Shown: in pieces, positions 20,573 through 29,294 of the stretch | Layout: each line of letters opens with the position of its first letter | Position numbering within the stretch: position 1 is the stretch's first letter | Assembly: GCF_026163695.1 (NCBI RefSeq) | Contig: NZ_JAOTID010000003.1 | Location: 124,001 to 188,000 of the forward strand | Reading direction: 5' to 3' | Length of the DNA: 64,000 bases | DNA from: Shumkonia mesophila | Lineage (GTDB): Bacteria; Pseudomonadota; Alphaproteobacteria; Rhodospirillales; Shumkoniaceae | Position numbers and translations under genes: made by a program | The notes under the pieces: generated by a model | Seen by the model: only the letters and a program-made list of their open reading frames with translations | The model's database searches: none | What the model was told of the DNA's origin: nothing

Positions 20573-22126
20573 ATGGCTTACAAATCTCTTTTGTCGACGG
20601 TGACCGCGATCGCGGTTGCCGCGACCGTATCAACGGCGTCGGCGGCCGATCTGAAGATCGGTCTCGGAGCGGCGGTTTCTTCGATGGACCCGCTGTTCTA
20701 TGTCATCGGTTCGAACAGCGCCATGGCGCGCAACATCTTCGACGGGCTGGTCAACCAGGACGACAAGCAGCAACTTAAGCCGGGGCTCGCGCTGGCGTGG
20801 AAGCCGGTCGACGATACGACCTGGGAATTCAAGCTGCGCCAGGGCGTCAAGTTCCACGACGGATCGGATTTCACCGCCGAGGACGTCGCCGCGACGATCC
20901 GGCGGGTGCCCCTGGCGTCCCAGAACAGCCCCAGTTCGTTCATGCGCTACGTCAGCGAGATCAAGGACATCGTCATCGTCGATCCCTATACGATCCGCTT
21001 CAAGACGGCGGCCGCGGCCCCGCTGCTGCCCAACAACCTGAGCCGCATCAGCATCCTGCCGAAAAGCTTGGAGACGACACCGTCCAAGGCCCTCAACGAC
21101 GGCAACGGCGTCATCGGCACCGGGCCGTTCAAATTCGTCAAATGGCAGCCCGGCGACGGCGTCGTGCTGGCCGGCAACGCCGCCTATTGGGGCGGCAAAG
21201 TGGCGTGGGACACCGTCACTTTCAAGTTCATCACCAACGCCACCTCCCGTGTGGCCGCCCTGCTGGCCGGCGACGTCGACCTCATCGAGGACGTGCCCAC
21301 CAGCGATCTCGGGACCATTCGGAAGAACGCCAAGGCCCGCTTGGCTTCCGCCGGCAGCAACCGCGTCATGTACCTGCACATGGACCAGGACCGTGAGGTC
21401 TCTCCCTTCGCCGTGGCGCCTGACGGCAAGAATCCGCTGCGCGACGTGCGCGTCCGCCGGGCCATGTCCATGGCCATCAACCGCCCGCTTTTGGTGGAGC
21501 GGATCATGGACGGGCAGGGCGTTCCGGCTGGGCAGTTGGTCCCTGACGGGTACTTCGGCTACGTCCCGGCTCTCAAGCCCGAGAAGTTCGATCTGAACGG
21601 GGCGAAGAAGCTGCTGGCCGAGGCCGGCTACCCGAACGGCTTCGACATGACCTTCCACGCATCGAACGACCGCTATCCGAACGACGAGAAGGTCGCCCAG
21701 GCCATCAGCCAGATGTTCTCCCGGATCGGCATCAAGATGAAGGTCGAAACCATGCCGGCGGCGGTGTATTTCCCGCGCGCCTCGAAACGGGAATTCAGCC
21801 TGATCATGGGCGGGGCCGCCGTCGAAACCGGGGAATCCTCGGGCGTTCTTGGGCCGCTGCTCGCCACCTTTACCAAGGCAACGGGGCAGGGCAACCGGGG
21901 GCGCTATTCCAATCCCAAGTTCGACCAAGCCCTCGACACCGCCATGAAGACGGTCGACGACGGCAAGCGCGAGAAGCTGCTGCAGGACGCCATGACCCAG
22001 GGCATGAACGACCTGGGGGTGATCCCGGTGTTCTTCCTCCTCAACAATTGGGGCGTGCGGGCCGATCTGGTCTACAAGGGACGGGCCGACGGCTATACCC
22101 TTGCCTATGACGTGACCTCCAAGTAA
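20573..22126 (+). CDS. peptide-type ABC substrate-binding protein without local permeases (SBP family 5)
   Basis: A 517-residue periplasmic protein. The ATG at 20573 follows AGGAGG (20562-20567) and gives a clean signal peptide (MAYKSLLSTVTAIAVAATVS, cleavage after ASA). Family-5 motifs are clear: 'KIGLGAAVSSMDPLFYVIGS', 'TWEFKLRQGVKFHDGSDFTA', 'RDVRVRRAMSMAINRPLLVE'. No permease or dedicated DppD/F ATPase lies in the operon; instead it is followed by two nucleoside hydrolases. It must either borrow membrane components encoded elsewhere or bind a ligand for another purpose. A nucleoside-containing ligand is suggested by context. Confidence 0.9.
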   Translation: MAYKSLLSTVTAIAVAATVSTASAADLKIGLGAAVSSMDPLFYVIGSNSAMARNIFDGLVNQDDKQQLKPGLALAWKPVDDTTWEFKLRQGVKFHDGSDFTAEDVAATIRRVPLASQNSPSSFMRYVSEIKDIVIVDPYTIRFKTAAAAPLLPNNLSRISILPKSLETTPSKALNDGNGVIGTGPFKFVKWQPGDGVVLAGNAAYWGGKVAWDTVTFKFITNATSRVAALLAGDVDLIEDVPTSDLGTIRKNAKARLASAGSNRVMYLHMDQDREVSPFAVAPDGKNPLRDVRVRRAMSMAINRPLLVERIMDGQGVPAGQLVPDGYFGYVPALKPEKFDLNGAKKLLAEAGYPNGFDMTFHASNDRYPNDEKVAQAISQMFSRIGIKMKVETMPAAVYFPRASKREFSLIMGGAAVETGESSGVLGPLLATFTKATGQGNRGRYSNPKFDQALDTAMKTVDDGKREKLLQDAMTQGMNDLGVIPVFFLLNNWGVRADLVYKGRADGYTLAYDVTSK

Positions 22127-22151
22127 CCCACTTGGGGGATGACTGGACGAA

Positions 22152-22182
22152 GGGGAGGCGGGTCGATCCGGCCCGCTTCCCC
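22152..22182 (+). terminator. intercistronic GC hairpin after the binding-protein gene
   Basis: Arms GGGGAGGCGGG (22152-22162) and CCCGCTTCCCC (22172-22182) pair over 11 bp with one G-U, followed by GTTTC. It lies in the 122-base gap between the binding-protein and first nucleosidase genes, consistent with lower expression of the downstream enzymes. Confidence 0.6.
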
Positions 22183-22248
22183 GTTTCCCGCCGCGGGATC
22201 GGCGGCGCGCGGCCCATCACGCGGCACACCTCGGAGAGACGACCTTTC

Positions 22249-23202
22249 ATGACCCGACTTCCGATCATCATCGACACCGACCCCGGCATCGACGACGCCG
22301 TGGCCATTCTCCTTGTTTTGGCTTCGCCCGAGTTCGATCTGCGTGGCCTCACCGTGGTCTCCGGCAACGTCCCCCTCGAAGACACCCTGCGCAACACGTT
22401 ACAGGTGTGCGAGCTGGCCGGCCGTCCCGACGTGCCGGTCTTCGCCGGCTGCGACCGGCCGCTCATGCGCCAGCCGGTGCGTGGTCTGTTCAGCGGCCGC
22501 GAGGGGCTGGGCGGCGTCGTCCTGCCGCCGCCGCATCTGGCGCCGCAACCGGTCCATGCCGTCGATTTCCTGGTCAAAAGTCTGCTCGACGCCGCCCGCA
22601 CCGGCGAGAAGATCACGCTGTGCGCCTTGGGCCCGCTGACAAACGTGGCGGTGGCCCTGGCCCACAGCCCCGGCATCGCGGCGGGGATCGAGCGGATCGT
22701 GCTGATGGGTGGCGGTTTCAAGGAACTTGGCAACCGCTCGATCTCGGCCGAGTTCAACATCCTGGTCGATCCCCATGCGGCTAGCATGGTCTACGAGGCC
22801 GGCATCCCGATCACCATGCTGCCGCTCGACCTGACCCATCAGGCCCTGGCCACGCCCAAGCGGATCGAACAGCTGCGGGCGATTGCCAATCCGGTCGCCC
22901 AGGTCGTGGCCAACATCCTGACCATCTGGGATCGCAAGGATATCGACCGGTTCGGCGAGTTGGGGGGGCCACTGCACGATCCCCTGGTTTTCGACTACCT
23001 GCTGGCGCCGGATCGCTACAGCGGCCGGGCGGCCCGCGTGTGGATCGAACATACCAGCGAGCTGACCATGGGCCAGACGGTGGCCGACTGGTGGGGCAAG
23101 ACCGGCGAGAAGCCCAATGCCCACGTGCTCACCAAGGTCGACGCCCAGGGCTTCTTCGACCTGTTGGGCGAGCGCCTGGCGCGGTATCCCCTGCCGGCGT
23201 GA
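22249..23202 (+). CDS. nucleoside hydrolase (IUNH family), copy 1
   Basis: A 317-residue enzyme with the diagnostic N-terminal calcium site DTDPGIDD (residues 9-16), 'ALGPLTNVAVALA', a glycine-rich 'VLMGGGFKELGN', and the C-terminal active-site His in GGPLHDPLV. IUNH enzymes hydrolyse the N-glycosidic bond of ribonucleosides to base and ribose. The start at 22249 follows GGAGAGACG. It is probably cytoplasmic and LacI-controlled with the gene before it. Base preference cannot be read from the sequence. Confidence 0.92.
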   Translation: MTRLPIIIDTDPGIDDAVAILLVLASPEFDLRGLTVVSGNVPLEDTLRNTLQVCELAGRPDVPVFAGCDRPLMRQPVRGLFSGREGLGGVVLPPPHLAPQPVHAVDFLVKSLLDAARTGEKITLCALGPLTNVAVALAHSPGIAAGIERIVLMGGGFKELGNRSISAEFNILVDPHAASMVYEAGIPITMLPLDLTHQALATPKRIEQLRAIANPVAQVVANILTIWDRKDIDRFGELGGPLHDPLVFDYLLAPDRYSGRAARVWIEHTSELTMGQTVADWWGKTGEKPNAHVLTKVDAQGFFDLLGERLARYPLPA

Positions 23203-23226
23203 CGTGACCCCGAGCGGAACGGCACC

Positions 23227-24171
23227 ATGGCGGCCATTCCCATCCTGATCGACACCGACCCCGGGGTCGACGACGCCGTCGCTATCCTGCTGGCTCTGGC
23301 GTCGCCGGAACTCGAGGTCCGCGCTATCACTGCTGTGGCCGGAAACGTGCCGCTGGACGATACGGCCCGCAACGCGCGCAAGGTCTGCGAACTGGCGGGC
23401 CGGCCGGACGTCGCCGTCCACGCCGGTTGCCGCAAGCCATTGTTGCGATCCCAGATCTTCGGCAAGTACGCCAGCGGCGGCGGGTTGGCCGGCGACACCC
23501 TGCCGGCCCCTGCGATGCCGCTACGCCCGCAACACGCCGTCGACGTTCTGGTTTTCGAACTGGGGCGCGCCGCCCACGGCGAGGCGGAAAAGATCACCGT
23601 CTGCACGCTGGGACCGTTGACCAACCTGGCGGTGGCCCTGGCCCACAGCCCTCATATCGCCAAGGGCATCGAAAAGATCGTCGTCATGGGCGGGGCCTTC
23701 GCCGCGCTGGGCAACCGCTCGATCGCCGCCGAATTCAACATGCTGGCCGACCCCCACGCGGCGCGGATCGTGCTGGCCTCGGGTGCGCCGGTCGTCCTGG
23801 TGCCGCTGGACCTGACGTTCCAGGCCCTGGCGACGCCGCCACGCCTCGATGCCATCCGCTCCCTCGGCAACCGCGTCGGCGAGAAGGTTTTCGAGTTACT
23901 GACCCATATCGATCGCAGCGACGTCGAACGCTTCGGCGTGGAAGGCGGCCCCCTTCACGATCCGACCGTGATCGGCCTGTTGCTCCGCCCGGATCTGTAT
24001 CGTGGACGCCCGGCCTTCGTCGACGTCGAATGCGACAGCCCCCTGACCTTGGGGCACACAGTCGTGGATTGGCGGGGACGCACGGGGCGGACTCCCAACG
24101 CTACGGTCATGACCGCCATCGACAGCGCCGGCTTTTTCGCCTTGCTCGGGACGCGTCTGGGGCGCTTCTGA
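23227..24171 (+). CDS. nucleoside hydrolase (IUNH family), copy 2
   Basis: A 314-residue paralogue of the preceding gene: DTDPGVDD (residues 9-16), 'TLGPLTNLAVALAHSPHIAK', 'VMGGAFAALGNRSIAAEFN' and GGPLHDPTV. The two proteins share long identical blocks, so a local duplication is likely. Both calcium-site aspartates and the catalytic His are kept in both copies, which suggests two active enzymes with different base preference rather than a decaying copy. It ends 20 bases from a convergent ATPase gene. Confidence 0.92.
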   Translation: MAAIPILIDTDPGVDDAVAILLALASPELEVRAITAVAGNVPLDDTARNARKVCELAGRPDVAVHAGCRKPLLRSQIFGKYASGGGLAGDTLPAPAMPLRPQHAVDVLVFELGRAAHGEAEKITVCTLGPLTNLAVALAHSPHIAKGIEKIVVMGGAFAALGNRSIAAEFNMLADPHAARIVLASGAPVVLVPLDLTFQALATPPRLDAIRSLGNRVGEKVFELLTHIDRSDVERFGVEGGPLHDPTVIGLLLRPDLYRGRPAFVDVECDSPLTLGHTVVDWRGRTGRTPNATVMTAIDSAGFFALLGTRLGRF

Positions 24172-24191
24172 TCCGCCGCGCCGAAAAATCC

Positions 24192-25271
24192 TCACCCCAC
24201 GAATGGCACCTTGCGGCCGCTTTCCCGGTCGAAGACGTGGAGGTTTTCGGTCGAGAAGTTGAGGTGGATCTGCTCCTTCCTCTTGAGCGGCAGCTTGGGG
24301 TCCAGACGGGCGGTCAGTTCCTGTTCGCCGAGCAGGCATATCGCCATCGTGTCGGAACCCAAGGGTTCGCAAACGTCCAGCAGCGGGGATAGGTAGGCGT
24401 CCTCCGGGGAACACCAATTCAGGTGTTCGGGCCTGATTCCGACATGGATCTCGGTTCCGGCCGGCAGATCGATCTGTTTCACCGGAATGCGCGCATCGGC
24501 GATTTCAAGGGTCGTGCGGTCCGCCTGGCGGTGGACCCGCGCACGTAGCACGTTCATTTGCGGTGAGCCGATGAACTCTCCGACAAACTGGCAATTGGGC
24601 GAGGAATAAACTTCGACCGGCGATCCGGCCTGCACGATCTCGCCCCGGCGCAGGATGACCACGCGGTCGGCAAGCGTCATGGCCTCGACTTGGTCGTGGG
24701 TCACGTAGATCGTGGTCGTCCGCAGCATCTCGTGCAGGCGTTTGATCTGGGTGCGCATGGCGACGCGCAGTTTCGCATCGAGATTGGACAGCGGCTCGTC
24801 GAACAGGAAGACCTGCGGGTTGCGCACGATGGCGCGTCCCATCGCGACGCGCTGGCGCTGCCCACCGGAAAGCTGGCCCGGCTTGCGGTCGAGAAGGTCG
24901 CCGATCTGCAGGATGTCGGCCGCCTTCTCGACCTGCTTCTCGATCTCATGACGCTTGATGCCCCGCATCTTCAGGCCGAACCCGATGTTTTCGGCAATGG
25001 TCATATGCGGATAGAGGGCGTAATCCTGAAACACCATGGCGACGTCGCGATCCCGCGGCTCGATGTGGTTGACCACCCGATTGCCGATACGCAGCGTCCC
25101 GCTGGAAATCTCCTCCAGTCCGGCCACCATGCGCAGAAGCGTCGACTTGCCGCAGCCGGAAGGACCGACGAACGCCACGAATTCGCCGTCCGGGATTTCC
25201 AGATCGATGCCGTGTATGGCGCGCATCGTGCTGTAATCCTTGACGATTCGTTCCATCTGGATGCTGGCCAT
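24192..25271 (-). CDS. sugar ABC transporter ATP-binding protein (MalK/UgpC type)
   Basis: A 359-residue ATPase: Walker A GPSGCGKST (36-44), 'LSGGQRQRVAMGRAIVRNPQ', Walker B 'VFLFDEPLSNLDAKLRVAMR', and a C-terminal OB/TOBE regulatory domain with 'GIRPEHL'. The ATG at 25271 follows GGGGAGAAGAG. It matches the ATPase class used with MalF/MalG-type permeases. The permease operon on the opposite strand (28380-30124) lacks its own ATPase, so this divergent gene very probably supplies it. It is not the class used by the family-5 binding protein at 20573. Confidence 0.93.
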   Translation of the reverse strand: MASIQMERIVKDYSTMRAIHGIDLEIPDGEFVAFVGPSGCGKSTLLRMVAGLEEISSGTLRIGNRVVNHIEPRDRDVAMVFQDYALYPHMTIAENIGFGLKMRGIKRHEIEKQVEKAADILQIGDLLDRKPGQLSGGQRQRVAMGRAIVRNPQVFLFDEPLSNLDAKLRVAMRTQIKRLHEMLRTTTIYVTHDQVEAMTLADRVVILRRGEIVQAGSPVEVYSSPNCQFVGEFIGSPQMNVLRARVHRQADRTTLEIADARIPVKQIDLPAGTEIHVGIRPEHLNWCSPEDAYLSPLLDVCEPLGSDTMAICLLGEQELTARLDPKLPLKRKEQIHLNFSTENLHVFDRESGRKVPFVG

Positions 25272-25360
25272 ACCACTCTTCTCCCCGACGCTTCCGGCTC
25301 TTGCGGGCCGGGTTCGGCGCGCAAGATGCCCTTGCATTGTCTCCAGGATTATTGTTAACG

Positions 25361-25376
25361 TTATCGATATCGATAA
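25361..25376. promoter_or_regulatory. perfect 16-bp palindrome, candidate GntR operator
   Basis: TTATCGATATCGATAA is a perfect palindrome in the 122-base divergent region between the ATPase and GntR-regulator genes, next to GTTAAC (25354-25359). The patch is AT-rich against the GC-rich background. Its position would let one regulator control both halves of the split transporter. Confidence 0.55.
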
Positions 25377-25393
25377 TCAAGGCGATAACCGGA

Positions 25394-26128
25394 ATGGCCA
25401 TCGAAAGTTTCCAGTCGGGACCCCTGAGCGACGGCGGCAGGGGCACGGTCCATCGGCTCCCCCGGCGCACCGATCGGCGGAGCCACACCATCTTTATGGC
25501 GCTGCAAAGGGAAATCGTGCTGGGCATCCTGGCGCCGAAATCGGTGCTGCTGGAACTCGAACTCGCGGATCGCTTCGAATGCAGCCAGAGCACGGTCCGC
25601 GAAGCCTTGCTCCAGCTGCAGGAAGAGGGGCTGGTCAATCGCATGCCCCATCGTGCGACGCTTGTCGTCGATTGCCTGGGGGCCGACGCGCGGGAACTGC
25701 TGCGCATCCGCCACGATATCGAATGCCGCGGTGTCGTGCGCGTCATGGAACGCCTCGATTCGCGGGTGCGGGACGTCCTTCTGCAGGACATCGAGGCCAT
25801 GCGCACCGCCGCTGTCGAGGGTGACGAATATCTGTTGTCGGTGCACGACCGCCAATTCCACCTGCACCTGTTCGGCGTCGCCGACCTTCCCAGCGTGCAG
25901 CCAATTCTGGGCCGCTGCCTGATTCACAACCATCGCTACAAGATCCTGAATTCGCGGCCCAATCGCGAACTGATGGAAACCGCGGAACGGCACTTCACGA
26001 TCACCGCGGCCCTCGACACCGGAAGCGTGGAACAGGTGCAGGCGGCCTTGTCCCACCACATTTCGACGATCGTCGATTTCGGGCCGAGCATCATCAATGG
26101 GCCTCAGCCCATGACCGAGAGGCCGTAA
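25394..26128 (+). CDS. GntR-family regulator (FadR/FCD subfamily)
   Basis: A 244-residue regulator (ATG at 25394). The winged helix includes 'ALQREIVLGILAPKSVLLEL' and 'FECSQSTVREALLQLQEEGL'. An all-helical FCD-type effector domain follows, with 'LLRIRHDIECRGVVRVMERL', 'HDRQFHLHLFGVADLPSVQP' and 'AERHFTITAAL'; the Asp/His residues usual in FCD metal sites appear present. FCD regulators sense organic acids or sugar acids. First gene of the sugar operon; its stop overlaps the next start (TAATG). Confidence 0.85.
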   Translation: MAIESFQSGPLSDGGRGTVHRLPRRTDRRSHTIFMALQREIVLGILAPKSVLLELELADRFECSQSTVREALLQLQEEGLVNRMPHRATLVVDCLGADARELLRIRHDIECRGVVRVMERLDSRVRDVLLQDIEAMRTAAVEGDEYLLSVHDRQFHLHLFGVADLPSVQPILGRCLIHNHRYKILNSRPNRELMETAERHFTITAALDTGSVEQVQAALSHHISTIVDFGPSIINGPQPMTERP

Positions 26129-27072
26129 TGCCCGACACAGGCGTTTCCGCCCTCACGCCCCAAATGCGCGACGTTCTCGAGCGGCTGCTCCGCGAGGATG
26201 CCGGCTTGCCGGACCCCACGACGTTGCCGGCCGGAGAGGGGCGTGCCCTGGCCGAGCGCACCAATCGGCGCTGGAATGTGGACCTGCCCGCCATGGTGGA
26301 AGTCCGCGACGTCGGGTTGGCTTCGGGCATGGCCGGCCGCGTGCTGGTGCCGGCCAACGACGAGGGCAGGGGGGCCATTCTTTACATCCACGGCGGCGGA
26401 TGGGCTTTCTGCAGCAAGGAAACCCACGAGCGCGCCGCCCGCGTGCTGGCCATCGCCGCCGGGGCGCCGGTCGTGACCTTCGATCATCGTTCGGCGCCGG
26501 AACATCCCTATCCGGAGGGGCTGGACGATTGTATTGCCGCCTGGCAGGCCCTGGGGTCGATTTTTCCGAACCGCCGCCTTGGCGTGGCCGGCGACAGTTC
26601 CGGGGCGAACCTGGCCGTTGCGGCAACGTTGCGGCTGCAGGCGGAAAAAGGCCGGGCGCCGGATGTCGGGCTGCTGTTCTATGGCGTCTACGATGACGAC
26701 TTCTACAGCCCTTCCTATCGGCTGTACGCCGAGGGTCCCGGGCTGACGCGAGCAAAAATGCAGCGCTACTGGGCCTGGTACCAGCCGGTGCCGGCACGCC
26801 GGTCCGACCCGCTGATCTCGCCTTTGAAGGCGTCGGATTCGGCGCTGCGGGCGCTGCCGCCCCTCTATCTGATTGCCGCCGGGCAGGACCCCCTGCGCAG
26901 CGACAGCGAAAGGTTCCATGCCCGGCTGTCCGCCCTCGGGCGGGCCGATACCTTGCGGATTTTTGAGGGCGTTGTTCATGGCTTCATGCAGATGAGCAGC
27001 GTCCTTTCAGACGCTCTAACCGCCACTGAAGAAGCGGGGGCAGCGTTCAGGAAGGCCGTCAATACAAAATGA
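26128..27072 (+). CDS. alpha/beta hydrolase, HSL-type (acetyl)esterase
   Basis: A 314-residue hydrolase of the hormone-sensitive-lipase group: oxyanion motif HGGG (88-91), nucleophile GDSSG with Ser157, acid Asp254 (AGQDPLRSD) and base His284 (GVVHGF). There is no signal peptide, so it is probably cytoplasmic. Lying inside a sugar-transport operon, it could remove acetyl or other acyl groups from an imported sugar. Lactonase activity is an alternative. The assignment to the fold and group is firm; the substrate is inferred. Confidence 0.85.
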   Translation: MPDTGVSALTPQMRDVLERLLREDAGLPDPTTLPAGEGRALAERTNRRWNVDLPAMVEVRDVGLASGMAGRVLVPANDEGRGAILYIHGGGWAFCSKETHERAARVLAIAAGAPVVTFDHRSAPEHPYPEGLDDCIAAWQALGSIFPNRRLGVAGDSSGANLAVAATLRLQAEKGRAPDVGLLFYGVYDDDFYSPSYRLYAEGPGLTRAKMQRYWAWYQPVPARRSDPLISPLKASDSALRALPPLYLIAAGQDPLRSDSERFHARLSALGRADTLRIFEGVVHGFMQMSSVLSDALTATEEAGAAFRKAVNTK

Positions 27073-27096
27073 GGATCACAGAAGGGAGCAAGGACA

Positions 27097-28314
27097 ATGA
27101 AACGGACTGTCATGGGGGCGCTCGTTGCCGCTGGCATGCTGGCGGCGAGCGCGGGGAGTTCCTGGTCGGCGGAAACGGTGCGCTTTTGGTTCCATTTCGA
27201 CAACGCCGACAATCCGATGTCCAATCTCGTCAGCAAGTTCGAGAAGCAGAATCCGGGCATCAAGATTGAAGCGGAAAACATCCCCTGGAATAGCTACTAC
27301 GACAATCTCTACACGTCGATCATCGGCGGCAACGCGCCGGACGCCGCGATGGTGAAGATGTTCGCGCAGCCCCGCCTGATCGAAATGGGGGCGCTGGAAC
27401 CGATCGCGGCCCGCGTCGACGGCTGGGCGGGCAAGGCCGATATCGACCCAAACCTGTTCAACCTGACCAGGGGCAATGACGGCAAAATCTATTACCTGCC
27501 GCTGCAGTACGTGGTGCTCTATCTCTACTATCGCACCGACACGTTCAAGGAACTCGGCCTGAAGGTGCCCGCCACCTGCGAGGATTTCCGGGAAGCGGCA
27601 AAGAAGCTGACCCGCGACACCAATGGCGACGGACAGCCCGACGTTTACGGGTTCGGATTCCGCGGCGGCAAGGGCGGCCACGACCACTGGGCCAGCCTGA
27701 CGTTGTCGCGCAAGGGCGCGAACCTCGAAGGTGGCATGAAAACCGACGCCGCGCTTGCCGGCACCCAGTTCGTCGTCGACCTGTTCCGCAAGGACCATGT
27801 GTTCCCGCCATCGGCGCCCAATGACGGGTTCAAGGAAACCATTGGCGCCTTCAAGGCCGGCAAGACGGCGATGACCATCCATCACATCGGATCGTCCAAC
27901 GAGATGGACCAGGCGCTGGGCGACAAGGTATCCGCCGCGCCGGTGCCGGAATGCGGCGGCGGTCGGTGGACGGCTTTCGGAGACGAGTCGACGGCCATCT
28001 TCGCGGCATCGAAGGTGAAGGATGCTGCCTGGAAGTGGATTGCGTTCCTGTCCACCGCCGGCAACAACGCCGAGTTCAATTCGGCGACCGGCCAGCTTCC
28101 GGTCAGCACGAAGGACGCCAACGCCTGGACGCTGCACAAGCGGCGCTTCATCGACGCCACGGTCCAGTCGCTGCCGTTCGCCCAGTTGCTGCCGAACCGG
28201 CCCGAGACGTCGGACTTCGTCAACACGGTATGGCCGGTGAACATGCAGCGGGCCCTGACCGGCGAAATTTCGGCGGCCGACATGAACGCCAAGATCGCCG
28301 AACTTTACAAATGA
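27097..28314 (+). CDS. sugar ABC transporter substrate-binding protein (SBP family 1)
   Basis: A 405-residue periplasmic binding protein with a signal peptide (MKRTVMGALVAAGMLAASAG, cleavage after WSA). The mature protein shows the MalE/UgpB-like pattern 'NLVSKFEKQNPGIKIEAENI', 'YLPLQYVVLYLYYRTDTFKE' and 'GAFKAGKTAMTIHHIGSSNE'. It is the most 5' structural gene of a MalFG-type transporter, with AAGGGAG upstream. Specificity is probably for a mono- or disaccharide or a sugar derivative. Confidence 0.93.
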   Translation: MKRTVMGALVAAGMLAASAGSSWSAETVRFWFHFDNADNPMSNLVSKFEKQNPGIKIEAENIPWNSYYDNLYTSIIGGNAPDAAMVKMFAQPRLIEMGALEPIAARVDGWAGKADIDPNLFNLTRGNDGKIYYLPLQYVVLYLYYRTDTFKELGLKVPATCEDFREAAKKLTRDTNGDGQPDVYGFGFRGGKGGHDHWASLTLSRKGANLEGGMKTDAALAGTQFVVDLFRKDHVFPPSAPNDGFKETIGAFKAGKTAMTIHHIGSSNEMDQALGDKVSAAPVPECGGGRWTAFGDESTAIFAASKVKDAAWKWIAFLSTAGNNAEFNSATGQLPVSTKDANAWTLHKRRFIDATVQSLPFAQLLPNRPETSDFVNTVWPVNMQRALTGEISAADMNAKIAELYK

Positions 28315-28324
28315 CCACGCGGGA

Positions 28325-28346
28325 GGGGGTGGCCTCGGCCACCCCC
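28325..28346 (+). terminator. intercistronic GC hairpin after the binding-protein gene
   Basis: GGGGGTGGCC (28325-28334) pairs perfectly with GGCCACCCCC (28337-28346), with only TC between, and is followed by TTTC. It starts 10 bases after the binding-protein stop and lies before the first permease gene. Confidence 0.65.
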
Positions 28347-28379
28347 TTTCATCGCCCAGCAACGACGAGGGGCCGCTGA

Positions 28380-29294
28380 ATGACATCGAACCCGCCACCG
28401 TCCGGGACCGGCGGCATGGCGCTCGGCCGGACCGTTCTGCCGATCGCCATGCTGTCGCCGGCCGTCCTGGTCACCGTGGCCATCGTCTTCCTGCCGATGA
28501 TCCAGACCGCCTGGATGAGCCTGCACGACTACATCCTGTTCCGTCCGAAGAGTTTCGATTTTGTGGGGTTGAAGAACTTCGTCGCGGCCCTGCATGACGA
28601 GGTGTTCTGGATATCCCTTCGCCACACGGCGATCTGGATCTTCCTGACGGTCCCCTCGCAGATGCTGCTCGGGCTGGCTGCCGCGCTGTTGCTGAATCAG
28701 GAATTTCCGTGGCGAGGCCTGGCCCGCGCCCTGATCATCGTGCCCTGGGCGCTGCCCAGCGTGGTGATCGCCCTGATGTGGGTTTGGATCTACGATTCCA
28801 ATTACGGTGTGCTCAACGATTTCATGCTGCGGTTTGGACTGATTTCGCGCTCCATCCCGTGGTTGGCCGATCCCGCGACCGCGCTTTACGCGATCATCCT
28901 GACGTTGACCTGGCAGGGTTTTCCGTTTTTCGCAGTGATGATCCTGGCCGGCCTGCAATCCATCCCCCGCAGCTATTACGAAGCGGCGGCGATCGACGGG
29001 GCCAGCACCTGGCGGCAGTTCTGGCACATCACGCTGCCGGGCATTTCGGGCGTCCTGGTGACCGCCGTGCTGCTCCGGACCATCTGGGTCGCCAACTCGA
29101 TCGACGTCATCTTCGTCATGACCGGCGGCGGGCCCGGCTATGCCACCTACACACTGCCGCTCTATGCGTTCATCAAGGCCCGCACCAATCTCGACTTCGG
29201 GTATGGCTCGGCGTTGGCCGTGCTGTTCACCTTGATGCTGATCGGCTTGGTGGTCGTCTATCTGCGGCGCGTCGGAAAGGCGGTGCAGTCGTGA
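28380..29294 (+). CDS. sugar ABC transporter permease (MalF/UgpA type)
   Basis: A 304-residue permease with six predicted membrane segments; the first is 'VTVAIVFLPMIQTAWMSL'. The EAA loop is 'YYEAAAIDGASTWRQFWHIT', the ATPase contact. The C-terminal part has 'DVIFVMTGGGPGYATYTLPL', typical of MalF/UgpA-type proteins. The stop overlaps the GTG start of the next gene (GTGA). Confidence 0.94.
   Translation: MTSNPPPSGTGGMALGRTVLPIAMLSPAVLVTVAIVFLPMIQTAWMSLHDYILFRPKSFDFVGLKNFVAALHDEVFWISLRHTAIWIFLTVPSQMLLGLAAALLLNQEFPWRGLARALIIVPWALPSVVIALMWVWIYDSNYGVLNDFMLRFGLISRSIPWLADPATALYAIILTLTWQGFPFFAVMILAGLQSIPRSYYEAAAIDGASTWRQFWHITLPGISGVLVTAVLLRTIWVANSIDVIFVMTGGGPGYATYTLPLYAFIKARTNLDFGYGSALAVLFTLMLIGLVVVYLRRVGKAVQS

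Noticed and set aside
22249-24171. Second nucleoside hydrolase as a decaying duplicate
   Set aside because: Both copies keep the calcium-site aspartates and the C-terminal active-site histidine and have full length, so both look functional.
24192-25271. Assigning the MalK-type ATPase to the family-5 binding protein at 20573
   Set aside because: Family-5 systems use DppD/DppF-type ATPases. This protein has the MalK/UgpC C-terminal regulatory domain and matches the ATPase-less MalFG-type operon across the divergent promoter.
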